A stretch of 64,000 nucleotides of DNA from HLUCCA09 sp039822045 (GCA_039822045.1 JBCBMY010000012.1:1-64000), one strand, 5' to 3'; positions 1 to 8,606 are shown, counted from the stretch's first letter. Notes: generated by a model not told the origin, from the letters alone. A program made the numbers and translations.

Positions 1-130
1 CATGAGAAACACCAGCGCCCGCACACGAGAAACACTCTGGCGGGCCGTCGGAACGATACTCGATCGCTTCTCAGCACAAGACTGTGCAAACTACTTCAAG
101 AACGCAGGATACGCTTCCGTCAAAACCTGA
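1..130 (+). mobile_element. IS630-type transposase, C-terminal end only
   Basis: An open frame runs in from the left edge (codons in phase with position 2) and stops with TGA at 128-130. The translated tail ends DCANYFKNAGYASVKT. This resembles the C-terminus of IS630/Tc1-type DDE transposases, which end in an ECxNYFxxAGY-like stretch, so it is read as the last 42 or more codons of such a gene. The catalytic DDE residues would lie outside the window, so it cannot be said whether the element is intact. The CTAG at 137-140 just downstream holds a TA dinucleotide at 138-139, the target these elements duplicate, so the right end of the element is probably at about 137. Confidence 0.75.
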
Positions 131-136
131 AACGCT

Positions 137-550
137 CTAGATGTCGATGCCACCCTCGGGCGCGACCTCGGGATCGGCCTCGCGCTCCCGCTCGTCGGGC
201 GATTTGCGCCGGATGATGATGTCGCCGTTCGGGAGCCGTTCCGGCAGATGATAGAGGTCGATTTCGTCGACGAGGCTCGACAGCGACTCGATCATCGGGC
301 CCATTTCGGTGGCGAACCGGCGCAGTTCGGGCGTCAGGCGCTCGATTTCCGGCTGGATCTCTTCCATCAGGCCGCGAAGGAACAGGTTCATGCCTTCGCC
401 GAGCAGGTCCATGCCTTCCTCGATGCCGCCATCCTCCGACCCGGCCGGCGGATCGGAGGGGGTGATACCCTCGTCCTGCGCCGCAGCGGGCGAAGACGTC
501 AGGGCATAGGCCAGGGCGCAGACCAGGGCAAACGGAGCAATGCGGATCAT
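137..550 (-). CDS. small exported protein of unknown function
   Basis: A 137-residue protein. Residues 1-24 form a signal peptide (MIRIAPF, hydrophobic core, then AAAQ). The mature part is acidic and probably helical (GMDLLGEGMNLFLRGLMEE, then LRRFATEMGPMIESLSSLV). It ends with a short LPNGDIIIRRK segment and an acidic tail. Similar proteins in Rhodobacteraceae are often labelled AAA+ family ATPase in databases, but no P-loop is visible here, so that label is not supported. The NGDIIIRRK motif and short tail look like the normal C-terminus of the family (recollection), which suggests the coding region is complete although an IS630-type element ends at the stop codon. Function unknown, probably periplasmic. 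Confidence 0.75.
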   Translation of the reverse strand: MIRIAPFALVCALAYALTSSPAAAQDEGITPSDPPAGSEDGGIEEGMDLLGEGMNLFLRGLMEEIQPEIERLTPELRRFATEMGPMIESLSSLVDEIDLYHLPERLPNGDIIIRRKSPDEREREADPEVAPEGGIDI

Positions 551-618
551 GGCCCTGTCTTACGCCTTTGCGTCGATTCGCGCAAAGCGGCTCGGCGCGG
601 GGCCGCGAGACCGGGGCC

Positions 619-1302
619 TCAGGCGTCGCGCGTCCGGGCGATCTCTTCCCAGGCCCGATTGACGGCGATCAGGCGCTTTTCGGCCAGCTTCATCGCCTCT
701 TGGGGCACGCCGCGCGCCATCATCACGTCGGGGTGGCTTTCGCGCACGGCGCGGCGCCACGCGGCGCGCACCTCCTCGAACGGCGCGTCAGGCGCGACCC
801 CGAGGACGGTGTAGGGGTCGGGCTCGGCATCGGGGACATAGCGGGCGCGGAGCGTCCGAAAGGCCGGCGTGTCGAGGCCAAAGATCTCGGCAACCCGCGC
901 CAGGAATGCGTCTTCCTTGGGATGATAGGCCCCGTCGGCCACGGCAATATGAAAGAGCCCTTCCAGCAGGTCGGGCAGCGCCTCGTGGCCCAGGCCGAAC
1001 ATGCGCGCGATCCGCGTGGCATATTCCTCGAACCCCGCCACGTCTTGACGGGCAAGGTTGAACACGCGGGCGGCGTTGTCCTCTTCGCCGGTGGGGATGG
1101 TGAAGACTTCGCGAAAGGCCGTCACCTCGTCACGCGTCACAAGCCCGTCGGCCTTGGCCATCTTTGCGCCGAGGGCGATGATGGCGATGGCAAACGCGAC
1201 AGAGCGCTCCGGCGGCGTGCGCAGCCGGTCGAAGACAGTGCCGAGCGCCTCGCCGGCGGCGAGGGCAGACAGGGCCTGGGCAATGCGTTTCCAAAGCGAC
1301 AT
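619..1302 (-). CDS. TerB/DjlA-like protein with C-terminal J domain
   Basis: A 227-residue protein. Residues about 25-140 are an all-helical TerB/DjlA-type domain. The last 65 residues are a J domain, with DPYTVLGV opening it and the diagnostic HPD tripeptide in RESHPDVMM. J domains stimulate the ATPase of DnaK/Hsp70, so this is probably a specialised co-chaperone. E. coli DjlA has an N-terminal membrane helix, which is not obvious here; the first 20 residues are only weakly amphipathic. The N-terminal MSLWKRI and the length match the DnaJ-like (DjlA family) proteins of Rhodobacteraceae. It stands alone, with its neighbours unrelated in function. Confidence 0.85.
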   Translation of the reverse strand: MSLWKRIAQALSALAAGEALGTVFDRLRTPPERSVAFAIAIIALGAKMAKADGLVTRDEVTAFREVFTIPTGEEDNAARVFNLARQDVAGFEEYATRIARMFGLGHEALPDLLEGLFHIAVADGAYHPKEDAFLARVAEIFGLDTPAFRTLRARYVPDAEPDPYTVLGVAPDAPFEEVRAAWRRAVRESHPDVMMARGVPQEAMKLAEKRLIAVNRAWEEIARTRDA

Positions 1303-1430
1303 GCGGTGAGTCTAGGGCCGGCTCGGAGGGCCCGACAGAGTTTTCTGCGCCGCAACATGCTCTCTCCGTCCATCAGTCGGTGTGACGTCGGGTCGACCGC
1401 GGCCGCGGGCCGCCAACAATCCGGACAGGG

Positions 1431-2039
1431 TCAGAGCACCACCTCGCCCTGCGGCGTGGCAAGGCGCGCCGATAGGCCCGGAGGGGCGTCTTTCACCGTC
1501 ATGCGGCGATCAGCGTCGCCGAGGAGGCGACCCAGCGCGGCGCCCTCGGGATGATGGAGGACCAGCTCCGTGAGACGAACGCCCCGGTCCGGCAGCGCCG
1601 CGGCGGGGTGCGGGCCCTGCCATTCAAGGAGCGCGGGGTAGACATCGTCGAACGGCAATTGACCCGTGTCGGTCACCGCCATGCGCCAGCGATAATCGCC
1701 CCGTACCAGGCTGAGCGGGGTGGCCACCTCTGCCAAAGGGCCGCCGGCGAGCGCTTTGTCCAGGTCTGCAACGCGCGCCGCCCAATGGGTGAGACGGGGG
1801 GCGCCAGAGAACGCATCGAGCCCGTACCACCGCGCGCGGTCGGGCCGGTCGGCCGAGGGGTCGATGGCAATCACCTCAAGGTAGGCCGCCGGGCCGAGGG
1901 ACAGCAGGCGATTGTGGGTGCCGAACGCCGCGTGCTGCCCACCCGGCGTCAGTGGCACGCCAAGCGCAGCTTCGATCTGTGCGGCCCCTTCGGCCAGATC
2001 CGTGCAGGAGATGACGAGGTGATCGAGTTCCCAGATCAT
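1431..2039 (-). CDS. VOC-family (glyoxalase-like) protein
   Basis: A 202-residue protein beginning MIWELDHLVISC, the first beta strand and metal-position histidine of a vicinal-oxygen-chelate fold. GQHAAFGTHNRLLSLG and AAYLEVIAID follow, with the conserved Glu in YLEVI. This is the Glyoxalase_3 pattern, in which the substrate is not predictable. The start ATG at 2037-2039 overlaps the stop of the upstream hydrolase gene in an ATGA arrangement, so the two are translationally coupled. An upstream extension to 2792 in the same frame is only a shadow of the hydrolase gene. Confidence 0.8.
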   Translation of the reverse strand: MIWELDHLVISCTDLAEGAAQIEAALGVPLTPGGQHAAFGTHNRLLSLGPAAYLEVIAIDPSADRPDRARWYGLDAFSGAPRLTHWAARVADLDKALAGGPLAEVATPLSLVRGDYRWRMAVTDTGQLPFDDVYPALLEWQGPHPAAALPDRGVRLTELVLHHPEGAALGRLLGDADRRMTVKDAPPGLSARLATPQGEVVL

Positions 2040-2767
2040 ACCAGAACATCCTCGGTGAGATGGGTCCGAAAGAACGGGAAGAGGCTCGCCCAGAGGGTCG
2101 GCTCGAACCCCATCGACAGGGCATGCCCTTGGCCGTGGGCAACGAACAGGTCCACCGGCCGGCGCGCGCGCTCGGCCAATTGCAGGGCCTTGGAATGGGC
2201 GGCGATGTCGTCTCTGGTGCCAGATGAGATGAAGAGGGGCAGCGTCGCCCGCTCGATTGGAATCGGCCGGCCGGGGATCAAAGCGTCTTCGTGGCCGGGC
2301 CAGATCCAGCAGGGCCTCGAGCCCGGATCCCGGTCGATCGTGCCGGAGCTGAGGAACGTCTCGGGATCGAACGCCCCGGTGACTGATGCGAAGGGGGCGT
2401 GGACGGCAAAGGCCCGGAACGGCCCGGGATCCAGGGCCGCCAGCAGAAGCGCCGCCTCGGACCCCTTGGACCAGCCGAAAACGCCCACCGCGGCACAGCG
2501 CGGATGGGCGAGGAGCGCCTCGCCGGCCCGGGTGAAGGCGTCGATGGGGACCTGATCGATCAGGCCGGCGCGCAGCACACTTCCCGCGCCATAGCTGACC
2601 GGGAGCGCCAGAAAGCCGTGGGCTGCCAGGATGGCGGCGAAGCGGTGCGACCAGCCGGCGCCCGGCCCCTCGGCGCCGTGCAAGAGGACGATGCCGGGCA
2701 GGTCGGTGCCCGCCTCCGGGCCATAGACCGGCCAGTCGGGCGAAAGCTCTTCCAGGGTCAGGGCCAT
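2036..2767 (-). CDS. dienelactone-hydrolase-like alpha/beta hydrolase
   Basis: A 243-residue cytoplasmic alpha/beta hydrolase. GIVLLHGAEG supplies the oxyanion-hole region and GWSKGSEAALLLAA the nucleophile elbow (Ser in a GxSxGS context). FISSGTRDD holds the likely acid and HGQGHALSM the catalytic His. The nucleophile elbow resembles the BAAT/acyl-CoA-thioesterase C-terminal type as well as dienelactone hydrolases, so the substrate could be an ester, lactone or thioester. It is the first gene of a two-gene unit with the VOC protein, sharing an ATGA overlap. No signal peptide. Confidence 0.8.
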   Translation of the reverse strand: MALTLEELSPDWPVYGPEAGTDLPGIVLLHGAEGPGAGWSHRFAAILAAHGFLALPVSYGAGSVLRAGLIDQVPIDAFTRAGEALLAHPRCAAVGVFGWSKGSEAALLLAALDPGPFRAFAVHAPFASVTGAFDPETFLSSGTIDRDPGSRPCWIWPGHEDALIPGRPIPIERATLPLFISSGTRDDIAAHSKALQLAERARRPVDLFVAHGQGHALSMGFEPTLWASLFPFFRTHLTEDVLV

Positions 2768-2840
2768 TTTGGCCTCCGTCGCATCGGCCCAAGCCTATCC
2801 GTGGACGCTTGGGCGGGACAGCGGGCTCGGGCGCCCCGCG

Positions 2841-4061
2841 TCATGCCATGGCCGCCAGCCGGCGGGCCCGCCGGATCACATAGACCGCACAGATCAGCGC
2901 CACGATCGAGGTGGCCAGCATCAGCAACTGAAGCGGCAGGCTCGACGTCGCGCCGCGCAGGACGATGCCGGCGAGCTGCGACAGGGCCGCGCCGCCACCG
3001 ATCATGATCGCCGCGCCGAGGCCGCTCGCCGTGCCCGCCAGGTGCGGCCGCACCGACAGCATACCGGCCGTGGCATTGGGGATGACAAAGCCGTTGCCGA
3101 GACCCACGAAGGTGACGAATCCGAAGAAGAGCGCCGGGTGATTGGCCCCGGCGGCTGCGACCATCACCGAGACCGCCAGCCCCAGCACCACGATCCACGC
3201 ACCGATCAGCATCATCCGGTTGATGCCGACCCGAACGGAGAACCGGCCCGACAGGTAGTTTCCAAGGACATACCCCGTTGCCGGCGCGCCGAAGGACAGC
3301 CCGGTCCAGAACGGGGTCATGCCGTAGATCTGATCGGCGGCCAGCGGCCCACCGCCGAGAAAGGCAAAGAAGGCACCCGACGCAAAGGCTGCGCCGAGCG
3401 CATAGCCCCAGAAGCGCGGCGAGGCAAAAAGCTCGGGATAGTCGCGCGCCTGCTCCGCGAAAGTCATGCCGGTGGAGGTCGCAGTCTCCCCCAGATCGCG
3501 CCATACGAGCCAGAACACCCCTGCCCCACCCAGAAGCAGGAACACAAAGACCGACTTCCAGCCAAAGAGCTGGTCAAGCCCGCCGCCGATGGCCGGCGCG
3601 ATCATCGGAACCACCGCCATCCCCATTGTCACATAGCCGATCATCGAGGCGGCCTCGTTCTGGGGGACCATGTCTCGCACCACCGCGCGCGACAGGGCCA
3701 TGCCGGTGGCCACCGCGGCCTGGATCATGCGAAACACCAGAAACACCACCGCGTTCGGGGCCAGCAGGCAGCCGATGGTCGCCACCATGAAGATCGCAAG
3801 GCCCGCAAGGGTGGTCGGGCGCCGCCCGTACCGATCAGACAGCGGGCCGATCATCAACTGAATGCCAGCCGTCGTGGCAAGATACAGCGACACCGAAAGC
3901 TGCATCACCGCGTAGTCCACCTCGAAATGCGCGGCCATGGCCGGCAGCGAGGGCAGGAAGACGTTCATGCTCATCGCGGCAATGCCGGCCATAAGCACAA
4001 GCGTCATGATGTGTGGGGGTGTCGTCCGGTCGAGGAACCGGATCACGGGCATCGCAGACAT
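2841..4061 (-). CDS. Bcr/CflA-family MFS multidrug efflux permease
   Basis: A 406-residue membrane protein with about 12 hydrophobic segments, the usual size for Bcr/CflA permeases. After a short cytoplasmic start the first helix contains MTLVLMAGIAAMSMNVFLPS, with the MSxNxFLPSLP pattern of this subfamily. The loop between helices 2 and 3 has SDRYGRRPTTLAG, the MFS motif A. A second half starts near residue 215 (RFWGYALGAAFASGAFFAF). Expected role: proton-driven export of drugs such as bicyclomycin or sulfonamides. The substrate cannot be read from the sequence. Confidence 0.88.
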   Translation of the reverse strand: MSAMPVIRFLDRTTPPHIMTLVLMAGIAAMSMNVFLPSLPAMAAHFEVDYAVMQLSVSLYLATTAGIQLMIGPLSDRYGRRPTTLAGLAIFMVATIGCLLAPNAVVFLVFRMIQAAVATGMALSRAVVRDMVPQNEAASMIGYVTMGMAVVPMIAPAIGGGLDQLFGWKSVFVFLLLGGAGVFWLVWRDLGETATSTGMTFAEQARDYPELFASPRFWGYALGAAFASGAFFAFLGGGPLAADQIYGMTPFWTGLSFGAPATGYVLGNYLSGRFSVRVGINRMMLIGAWIVVLGLAVSVMVAAAGANHPALFFGFVTFVGLGNGFVIPNATAGMLSVRPHLAGTASGLGAAIMIGGGAALSQLAGIVLRGATSSLPLQLLMLATSIVALICAVYVIRRARRLAAMA

Positions 4062-4217
4062 GCCCGGCAGCTAGTCCTTCGCGCGCCAAAGGTCCAGCAT
4101 TGCGTGTTGTCAGGCCCGGGAGCGGCTGCTACCCCGATGCGACCTCGGGGCCCGGTGGATCGCATGCACGGTCCAGGGCGAAAATGGCGTGTCAGACAAG
4201 GGAAAACGGGAGGGGTC

Positions 4218-5222
4218 GTGGAGCATATTCGCATCCTCGACGGTGTGCGCGCCCTTTCGATCCTTCTGGTGCTCGCCGGACATACCTTGCCTTTGCATCT
4301 GGGCCCCTTGCGGCTGAACGAGGGAACGGCCGCGGCCGGCCTGTCGCTCTTTTTCGTGCTGTCGGGCTTTCTGATCGTGTCGATCCTCGAGCGTGGGATG
4401 ACGCCCGGGGCCTTTCTGGTCCGGCGGCTGATGCGGATCGTGCCGGCGCTCTGGATGTTTCTGCTGGTCATCGCAGTGGTGATGCAGCCGCCTGTCCACG
4501 TCCTGCTGGCTAACGCGCTCTATGTATCGAACTACGTGCCGGGCGCGCTCCACAACCTGTCGATGTCGCATCTGTGGTCGCTCTGCGTCGAGGTGCATTT
4601 CTACCTTGCCATCGCATTCGCCGTAGCGGTGCTTGGACGGCGCGGCGTGTGGCTCGTGATCCCCGCGGCGGTTGCCACCACCGGTCTGCGGATCTCCGAG
4701 GGCGCGGCCTTGGACATCGCAACGCACCTTCGGGTCGACGAGATCCTTGCCGGCGGCATGCTCGCTCTGGTCTGGGCCCGGTCGGGCGAGACGCTCCGCA
4801 CGGCGCTGGGGCGGCCCGCCATTGCGCTCGTCGCCACGGCCGGGGTCGGGGCGCTCTGGTATCTGTCGTGCTTCCCCGAGAGCGGTGCGCTGCCCTATCT
4901 CCGGCCCTATCTTGCGGCTGGCCTCGTCGGTGTTCTTCTGGCCGGGCGGCCTCCGCTTCTGACCTCGGTGTTGGAGAGCGGTGTGGCGGCCTATGTCGCC
5001 AAGATTTCCTATGCGCTCTATCTCTACCACATGCTGATGATCTGGGGCTGGCTGAACACCGGATCGACCGCCGAGCGGTATCTCTTGAAGCGCCCGATCA
5101 GCTATGCGCTGATGTTCGGCGCGGCCCATGCCTCGACCTTTTGGTGGGAGGCGCGGTGGCAGGCCCTTGGCAAACGGCTGACCCGAAATGCGATGCCGAG
5201 TATGCCGGCCCGCGCCCGCTAG
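4218..5222 (+). CDS. acyltransferase-3 family integral membrane protein
   Basis: A 334-residue membrane protein that starts MEHIRILDGVRALSILLVLAGH, the classical opening of acyltransferase-3 (OafA/YrhL-like) enzymes; the His of LAGHT is the conserved catalytic residue. LSLFFVLSGFLIVSIL, the arginine-rich FLVRRLMRIVPALWM and SHLWSLCVEVHFYL are further family hallmarks. These enzymes acylate (often O-acetylate) sugars of surface polysaccharides or lipids. The start chosen is GTG 4218, preceded by GGGAGGGG; an in-frame ATG at 4164 would add 18 residues without family resemblance. It is monocistronic, divergent from the MFS gene and upstream of pccB. Confidence 0.85.
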   Translation: MEHIRILDGVRALSILLVLAGHTLPLHLGPLRLNEGTAAAGLSLFFVLSGFLIVSILERGMTPGAFLVRRLMRIVPALWMFLLVIAVVMQPPVHVLLANALYVSNYVPGALHNLSMSHLWSLCVEVHFYLAIAFAVAVLGRRGVWLVIPAAVATTGLRISEGAALDIATHLRVDEILAGGMLALVWARSGETLRTALGRPAIALVATAGVGALWYLSCFPESGALPYLRPYLAAGLVGVLLAGRPPLLTSVLESGVAAYVAKISYALYLYHMLMIWGWLNTGSTAERYLLKRPISYALMFGAAHASTFWWEARWQALGKRLTRNAMPSMPARAR

Positions 5223-5236
5223 TCCCACGCCGGGGG

Positions 5237-5284
5237 TTTGCAGCTTTGCGTTTTGCAGGCGCGCTCAGCTAAGGCCTTTGCAAA
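5237..5284 (+). promoter_or_regulatory. probable PccR (ScfR) binding region upstream of pccB
   Basis: The 140 bases between the acyltransferase gene and pccB hold a perfect TTTGCAAA at 5277-5284 and two degenerate copies: TTTGCAGC at 5237-5244 and TTTTGCAG at 5251-5258. TTTGCAAA is the half-site I recall for PccR of Rhodobacter sphaeroides (two copies four bases apart), and a pccR-like gene lies in this window. The copies here are not at the ideal spacing, so the exact operator is inferred. Confidence 0.55.
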
Positions 5285-5361
5285 TCCGCCGAAAATCCCT
5301 TCCCGCAGCGCGGCTCGCACGGTAGGACGCCATAACGGATCGGATGTGGGAGACAGCGGGC

Positions 5362-6894
5362 ATGAAGGACATCCTTGCGGAGCTCGAAGCGCGGCGCGCG
5401 GGGGCGCGGGCGGGCGGCGGCCGCCGCCGGACCGACGCGCAACACGGCAAGGGCAAGCTGACGGCCCGCGAACGGATCGAGCTCTTGCTGGATGACGGCT
5501 CCTTCGAAGAGTTCGACATGTTCGTCGCCCACCGCTGCCACGATTTCGGGATGGCCGGAACCCAGCATCCCGGCGACGGGGTCGTGACGGGATGGGGCAC
5601 GATCAACGGGCGGATGGTCTATGTCTTCGCGCAGGACTTTACCGTGCTCGGCGGCTCTGTCTCGGAAACCCACGGCGCCAAGATCTGCAAGATTATGGAC
5701 ATGGCGATGCAGAACGGCGCGCCGGTGATCGGGATGAACGATTCCGGCGGCGCGCGGATTCAGGAGGGCGTGGGTTCGCTGGCCGCCTATGGCGAGGTGT
5801 TCCAGCGCAATATCGAGGCCTCGGGCGTGGTGCCGCAGATCTCGCTCATCATGGGGCCCTGCGCAGGCGGCGCCGTCTACTCCCCCGCGATGACCGACTT
5901 CATCTTCATGGTGAAGGACAGCTCCTACATGTTCGTCACCGGGCCCGACGTGGTGAAAACGGTGACGAACGAGCATGTCACGGCCGAAGAGCTGGGCGGC
6001 GCCACCACCCATACCCGCAAATCCTCGGTCGCCGACGCTGCGTTTGAGAACGATCTGGAGGCGATCGCCGAAACCCGCCGCCTGGTCGATTTCCTGCCGC
6101 TGAACAACCGCGAGAAGCCGCCCGTGCGGCCGTTCTTCGACGATGTCGACCGGATCGAGCCATCGCTCGACACGCTGGTGCCCGACAACCCCAACCAGCC
6201 CTACGACATGAAGGAGCTGATCCTAAAGGTCGCCGACGAGGGCGACTTCTATGAGATCCAGGGAGAGCATGCGGGCAACCTGATGACGGGGTTCATTCGC
6301 CTTGAGGGGCAGACAGTGGGCGTGGTGGCCAACCAGCCGATGGTGCTGGCCGGCGTTCTCGACATTGATTCGGCCCGCAAGGGCGCCCGGTTCGTCCGCT
6401 TCTGCGATTGTTTCGAGATCCCGATCCTGACGTTCGTGGACGTGCCTGGCTTCCTGCCGGGAACGGGCCAGGAATATAGCGGTGTGATCAAGCACGGCGC
6501 GAAGCTGCTCTTTGCCTATGGCGAGGCGACAGTGCCGAAGGTGACCGTGATCACCCGCAAGGCCTATGGCGGGGCCTATGTGGTGATGTCGTCGAAGCAT
6601 CTGCGCGCCGACTTCAATTATGCCTGGCCCACCTCGGAGGTCGCCGTGATGGGCGCCAAGGGAGCGGTGGAGATCCTCCACCGGGCCGATCTGAGCGATC
6701 CCGAGAAGATCGCGGCGCACACGGCCGAATACGAAGATCGCTTCGCCAATCCGTTCGTGGCGGCCGAACGCGGCTTTATCGACGAGGTGATCCAGCCCCG
6801 TTCGACCCGGCGCCGGGTGGCCCGCGCCTTCGCGGCGCTTCGCTCGAAGCAGCGCCGGATGCCTTGGAAAAAGCACGATAATATCCCGCTTTGA
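5362..6894 (+). CDS. pccB: propionyl-CoA carboxylase beta subunit (carboxyltransferase)
   Basis: A 510-residue protein from ATG 5362, which has GGGAG nine bases upstream; an in-frame ATG at 5344 lacks such a site. It has both carboxyltransferase halves. The N-half has QHGKGKLTARERIELLLD, FDMFVAHRCHDFG and NDSGGARIQEGVGSLAAY (acyl-CoA binding). The C-half has LTFVDVPGFLPGTGQEYSG and RKAYGGAYVVMSSKHL. It transfers the carboxyl group from biotin on PccA to propionyl-CoA, giving (S)-methylmalonyl-CoA in the cytoplasm. The length is that of the family. TTTGCAAA sites upstream and the pccR gene in the same block suggest induction during propionyl-CoA assimilation. Confidence 0.96.
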   Translation: MKDILAELEARRAGARAGGGRRRTDAQHGKGKLTARERIELLLDDGSFEEFDMFVAHRCHDFGMAGTQHPGDGVVTGWGTINGRMVYVFAQDFTVLGGSVSETHGAKICKIMDMAMQNGAPVIGMNDSGGARIQEGVGSLAAYGEVFQRNIEASGVVPQISLIMGPCAGGAVYSPAMTDFIFMVKDSSYMFVTGPDVVKTVTNEHVTAEELGGATTHTRKSSVADAAFENDLEAIAETRRLVDFLPLNNREKPPVRPFFDDVDRIEPSLDTLVPDNPNQPYDMKELILKVADEGDFYEIQGEHAGNLMTGFIRLEGQTVGVVANQPMVLAGVLDIDSARKGARFVRFCDCFEIPILTFVDVPGFLPGTGQEYSGVIKHGAKLLFAYGEATVPKVTVITRKAYGGAYVVMSSKHLRADFNYAWPTSEVAVMGAKGAVEILHRADLSDPEKIAAHTAEYEDRFANPFVAAERGFIDEVIQPRSTRRRVARAFAALRSKQRRMPWKKHDNIPL

Positions 6895-7016
6895 CATGGC
6901 GGCGCACCGATCAGCTCCCCGGCAGAGGGCATCCGGCGCCCGGCCCATCCTGGTTTTGACGCTGCCCGGACGTGCGGCGCGCGCACGCGCCGCGACCTCT
7001 CCCGGGGCGGCATAGG

Positions 7017-7415
7017 ATGGCGCCGCGCGGCTGGCATATCCTACGCGACGGAGCGGCGGTCACCGTGAGCCGCGCGCCCGTGGTGCAATGGGACGTGACG
7101 GCCGAGACCACCCTGCCCGCCGAAGGACACCTACCCGAGGCCGGCCGTCTGCTGGTGGCAAGCCAGGTGCGGCAGGATCTGTGGCGGGCGCTGCGGCGGC
7201 AGCGAGGCTTCTCGCCCGCGGTGCGTGTGGCCCCAAAGGGCGCAGATCTGGCCGTGCGCGCGGGTGGGCGCATCGACGCGATCTTCGACCGATCCCGCCT
7301 CGAGGCGCGCATTGACGGCGTGCTGTCGGATGGGGCCAATCGGGCCCGCTGGATCAGAAACGCAAGACGCGCTAAGACCTTGATCAGCGAATACGACCGG
7401 GAGGGCGCGCGATGA
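7017..7415 (+). CDS. conserved small protein of unknown function
   Basis: A 132-residue basic protein from ATG 7017; an upstream in-frame ATG at 6972 would add an arginine-rich stretch of low credibility. The sequence is MAPRGWHILRDGA, a short beta-rich middle, then VRQDLWRALRRQRGFSPAVRV and a basic tail. There is no signal peptide and no recognised domain. It lies 122 bases after pccB, and its stop overlaps an ATGA that could start the next gene. Small unknown genes at this position between pccB and pccA are common in Rhodobacteraceae, so it may be cotranscribed with pccB. Function unknown. Confidence 0.6.
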   Translation: MAPRGWHILRDGAAVTVSRAPVVQWDVTAETTLPAEGHLPEAGRLLVASQVRQDLWRALRRQRGFSPAVRVAPKGADLAVRAGGRIDAIFDRSRLEARIDGVLSDGANRARWIRNARRAKTLISEYDREGAR

Positions 7416-7507
7416 CGCATCCGGCCGGCCGATCTGCGGGCCCGAGGGTCCGCCGCGCGTGCGCCGGTGAGGGGAGGCTCCGGCGCACGCGCGCCGTTTA
7501 TGCATCG

Positions 7508-7933
7508 ATGCTGCGCCCGATGGTGGCCGTGGGAGCCGCGCTTGTGCTCTTCGTCGGCACCGCGATGGCGCAAGAGGTGGTACTGCCGCCGCCCGCCCCC
7601 GCCCTGCCGTCAGGCCAGGAGGTCGCGCCCCTCGACATGACGCTCGAGGTACAGACCGACGGGCAACTTTGGCTGGTCCTGCGGTATCTGTCCCCCCGCA
7701 TCGCGCGCGACGCCGGCGATCTGGGTTATGACGCGGTGGCCCCGGATCTCGACGCGCTGTGCGACGGGCCCGGCCTTGCTGCAGCCGCAGCAAGCGCGGT
7801 TGCCGGGCACCCGCCCGACCAGATCGTGGTCGCGCTCCTCGACCGCCCGCTGCCCCGCGGCATGAGCGATCCCGATGCCACGCAGTTCATCGGCGCGTAC
7901 CTGCCGGGTGAGGGAGGCTGCGCCTGGCAATGA
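7508..7933 (+). CDS. DUF6497-like exported protein
   Basis: From ATG 7508 the protein has 141 residues. It starts MLRPMVAVGAALVLFVGTAM, a clear signal peptide with a cut near AMA-Q. The mature part has LPSGQEVAPLDMTLE, a pattern of DUF6497 proteins that sit beside pccB in Rhodobacteraceae, and ends GEGGCAWQ. An alternative start at 7412 overlaps the preceding stop (ATGA) but would put 32 arginine-rich residues before the signal peptide, so the later start is preferred. Some database relatives carry the label acetolactate synthase, which this sequence does not support. Probably periplasmic; role unknown. Confidence 0.7.
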   Translation: MLRPMVAVGAALVLFVGTAMAQEVVLPPPAPALPSGQEVAPLDMTLEVQTDGQLWLVLRYLSPRIARDAGDLGYDAVAPDLDALCDGPGLAAAAASAVAGHPPDQIVVALLDRPLPRGMSDPDATQFIGAYLPGEGGCAWQ

Positions 7934-8072
7934 ACGGATGTCACAGGTTTTTCCAGACTGGCGCTGAAGTTAATTCGCGGTATACGCAATTGTCGCTCTG
8001 GTCTAGGGTGCGGCATGGACCGGGGGCGCATAGCGACCGCCCGGCCGAAGATGACAGTAGGAGAATGACGTC

Positions 8073-8198
8073 ATGCAAACTGCTCTCAAGCTTGCCCTTC
8101 TCATGGGTCTTCTCGGCTTCGCGGCCGCCTGCGCGCAGCAGGAAGAAGTTGTTATTGTGCCGCCGGTCGAGCCCGAGCCGGAATTCAACAAGTTCTGA
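8073..8198 (+). CDS. 41-residue lipoprotein between pccB and pccA
   Basis: A very short gene: ATG 8073 preceded by TAGGAGA at 8058-8064, stop TGA at 8196-8198. The product starts with Lys-containing MQTALKLALLMGLLGFAAAC. This is a lipoprotein signal peptide with the lipid-modified Cys at residue 20. The mature lipoprotein is only about 22 residues, acidic and proline-rich (QQEEVVIVPPVEPEPEFNKF). A hairpin with a T-run follows at once. The ribosome site, signal peptide and terminator together make it a real gene. Similar mini-lipoproteins accompany pccB in related genomes (recollection). Role unknown. Confidence 0.75.
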   Translation: MQTALKLALLMGLLGFAAACAQQEEVVIVPPVEPEPEFNKF

Positions 8199-8606
8199 TT
8201 TGTGCGGGTGGCCGGGCCATTCGCTCGGCCACCCGACCATTTTTCCAAGCGTTTCAAAACCCTTAGCTCTCTCGCGAAGCGGACGACCCGCTAGGTCGTC
8301 GACGCGGCCTCCCCGACAAGGAAAAACCGAGCGTATCGGACGGCCCCCGACCTCTTTGCAGGTGCAGCGCGCGGCCACGTCAGAATCACTTTTCGCAGTC
8401 AGGAATCACGCGGCGCCCCGTGGCGCGGCTCACGGCGCTGTTGACCCGCCTCGTGGCCGGAATGCGAGGGCCGAAATCCCGGGGAAGACCCCCGAAAAAG
8501 GGGCCTCGATCGTGGCGAACATGCCACAGATGCGGGCTATTGTTCACGTATCGTGGCCACTGAAAATCGCACTTGGAAGCCCCCTCTCGCGCCGTAGGGG
8601 AATGCG
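8199..8606. other. 408-base gap between small genes
   Basis: Apart from the terminator hairpin at its left end, no gene with a credible start and coding pattern was found. The right end supplies AGGGGA at about 8596-8601 as ribosome site for the gene at 8607. A promoter for that gene presumably lies here, but I could not place one. Confidence 0.5.
8206..8244 (+). terminator. intrinsic terminator after the mini-lipoprotein
   Basis: GGGTGGCCG at 8206-8214 pairs with CGGCCACCC at 8226-8234 around an 11-base loop. Five T residues follow at 8240-8244. It starts eight bases after the lipoprotein stop. Confidence 0.8.

Noticed and set aside
2769..4217. N-terminal extension of the acyltransferase frame
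   Set aside because: It overlaps the MFS gene antisense, and the family's conserved start (HIRILDGVRALSILLV) begins only at 4218.
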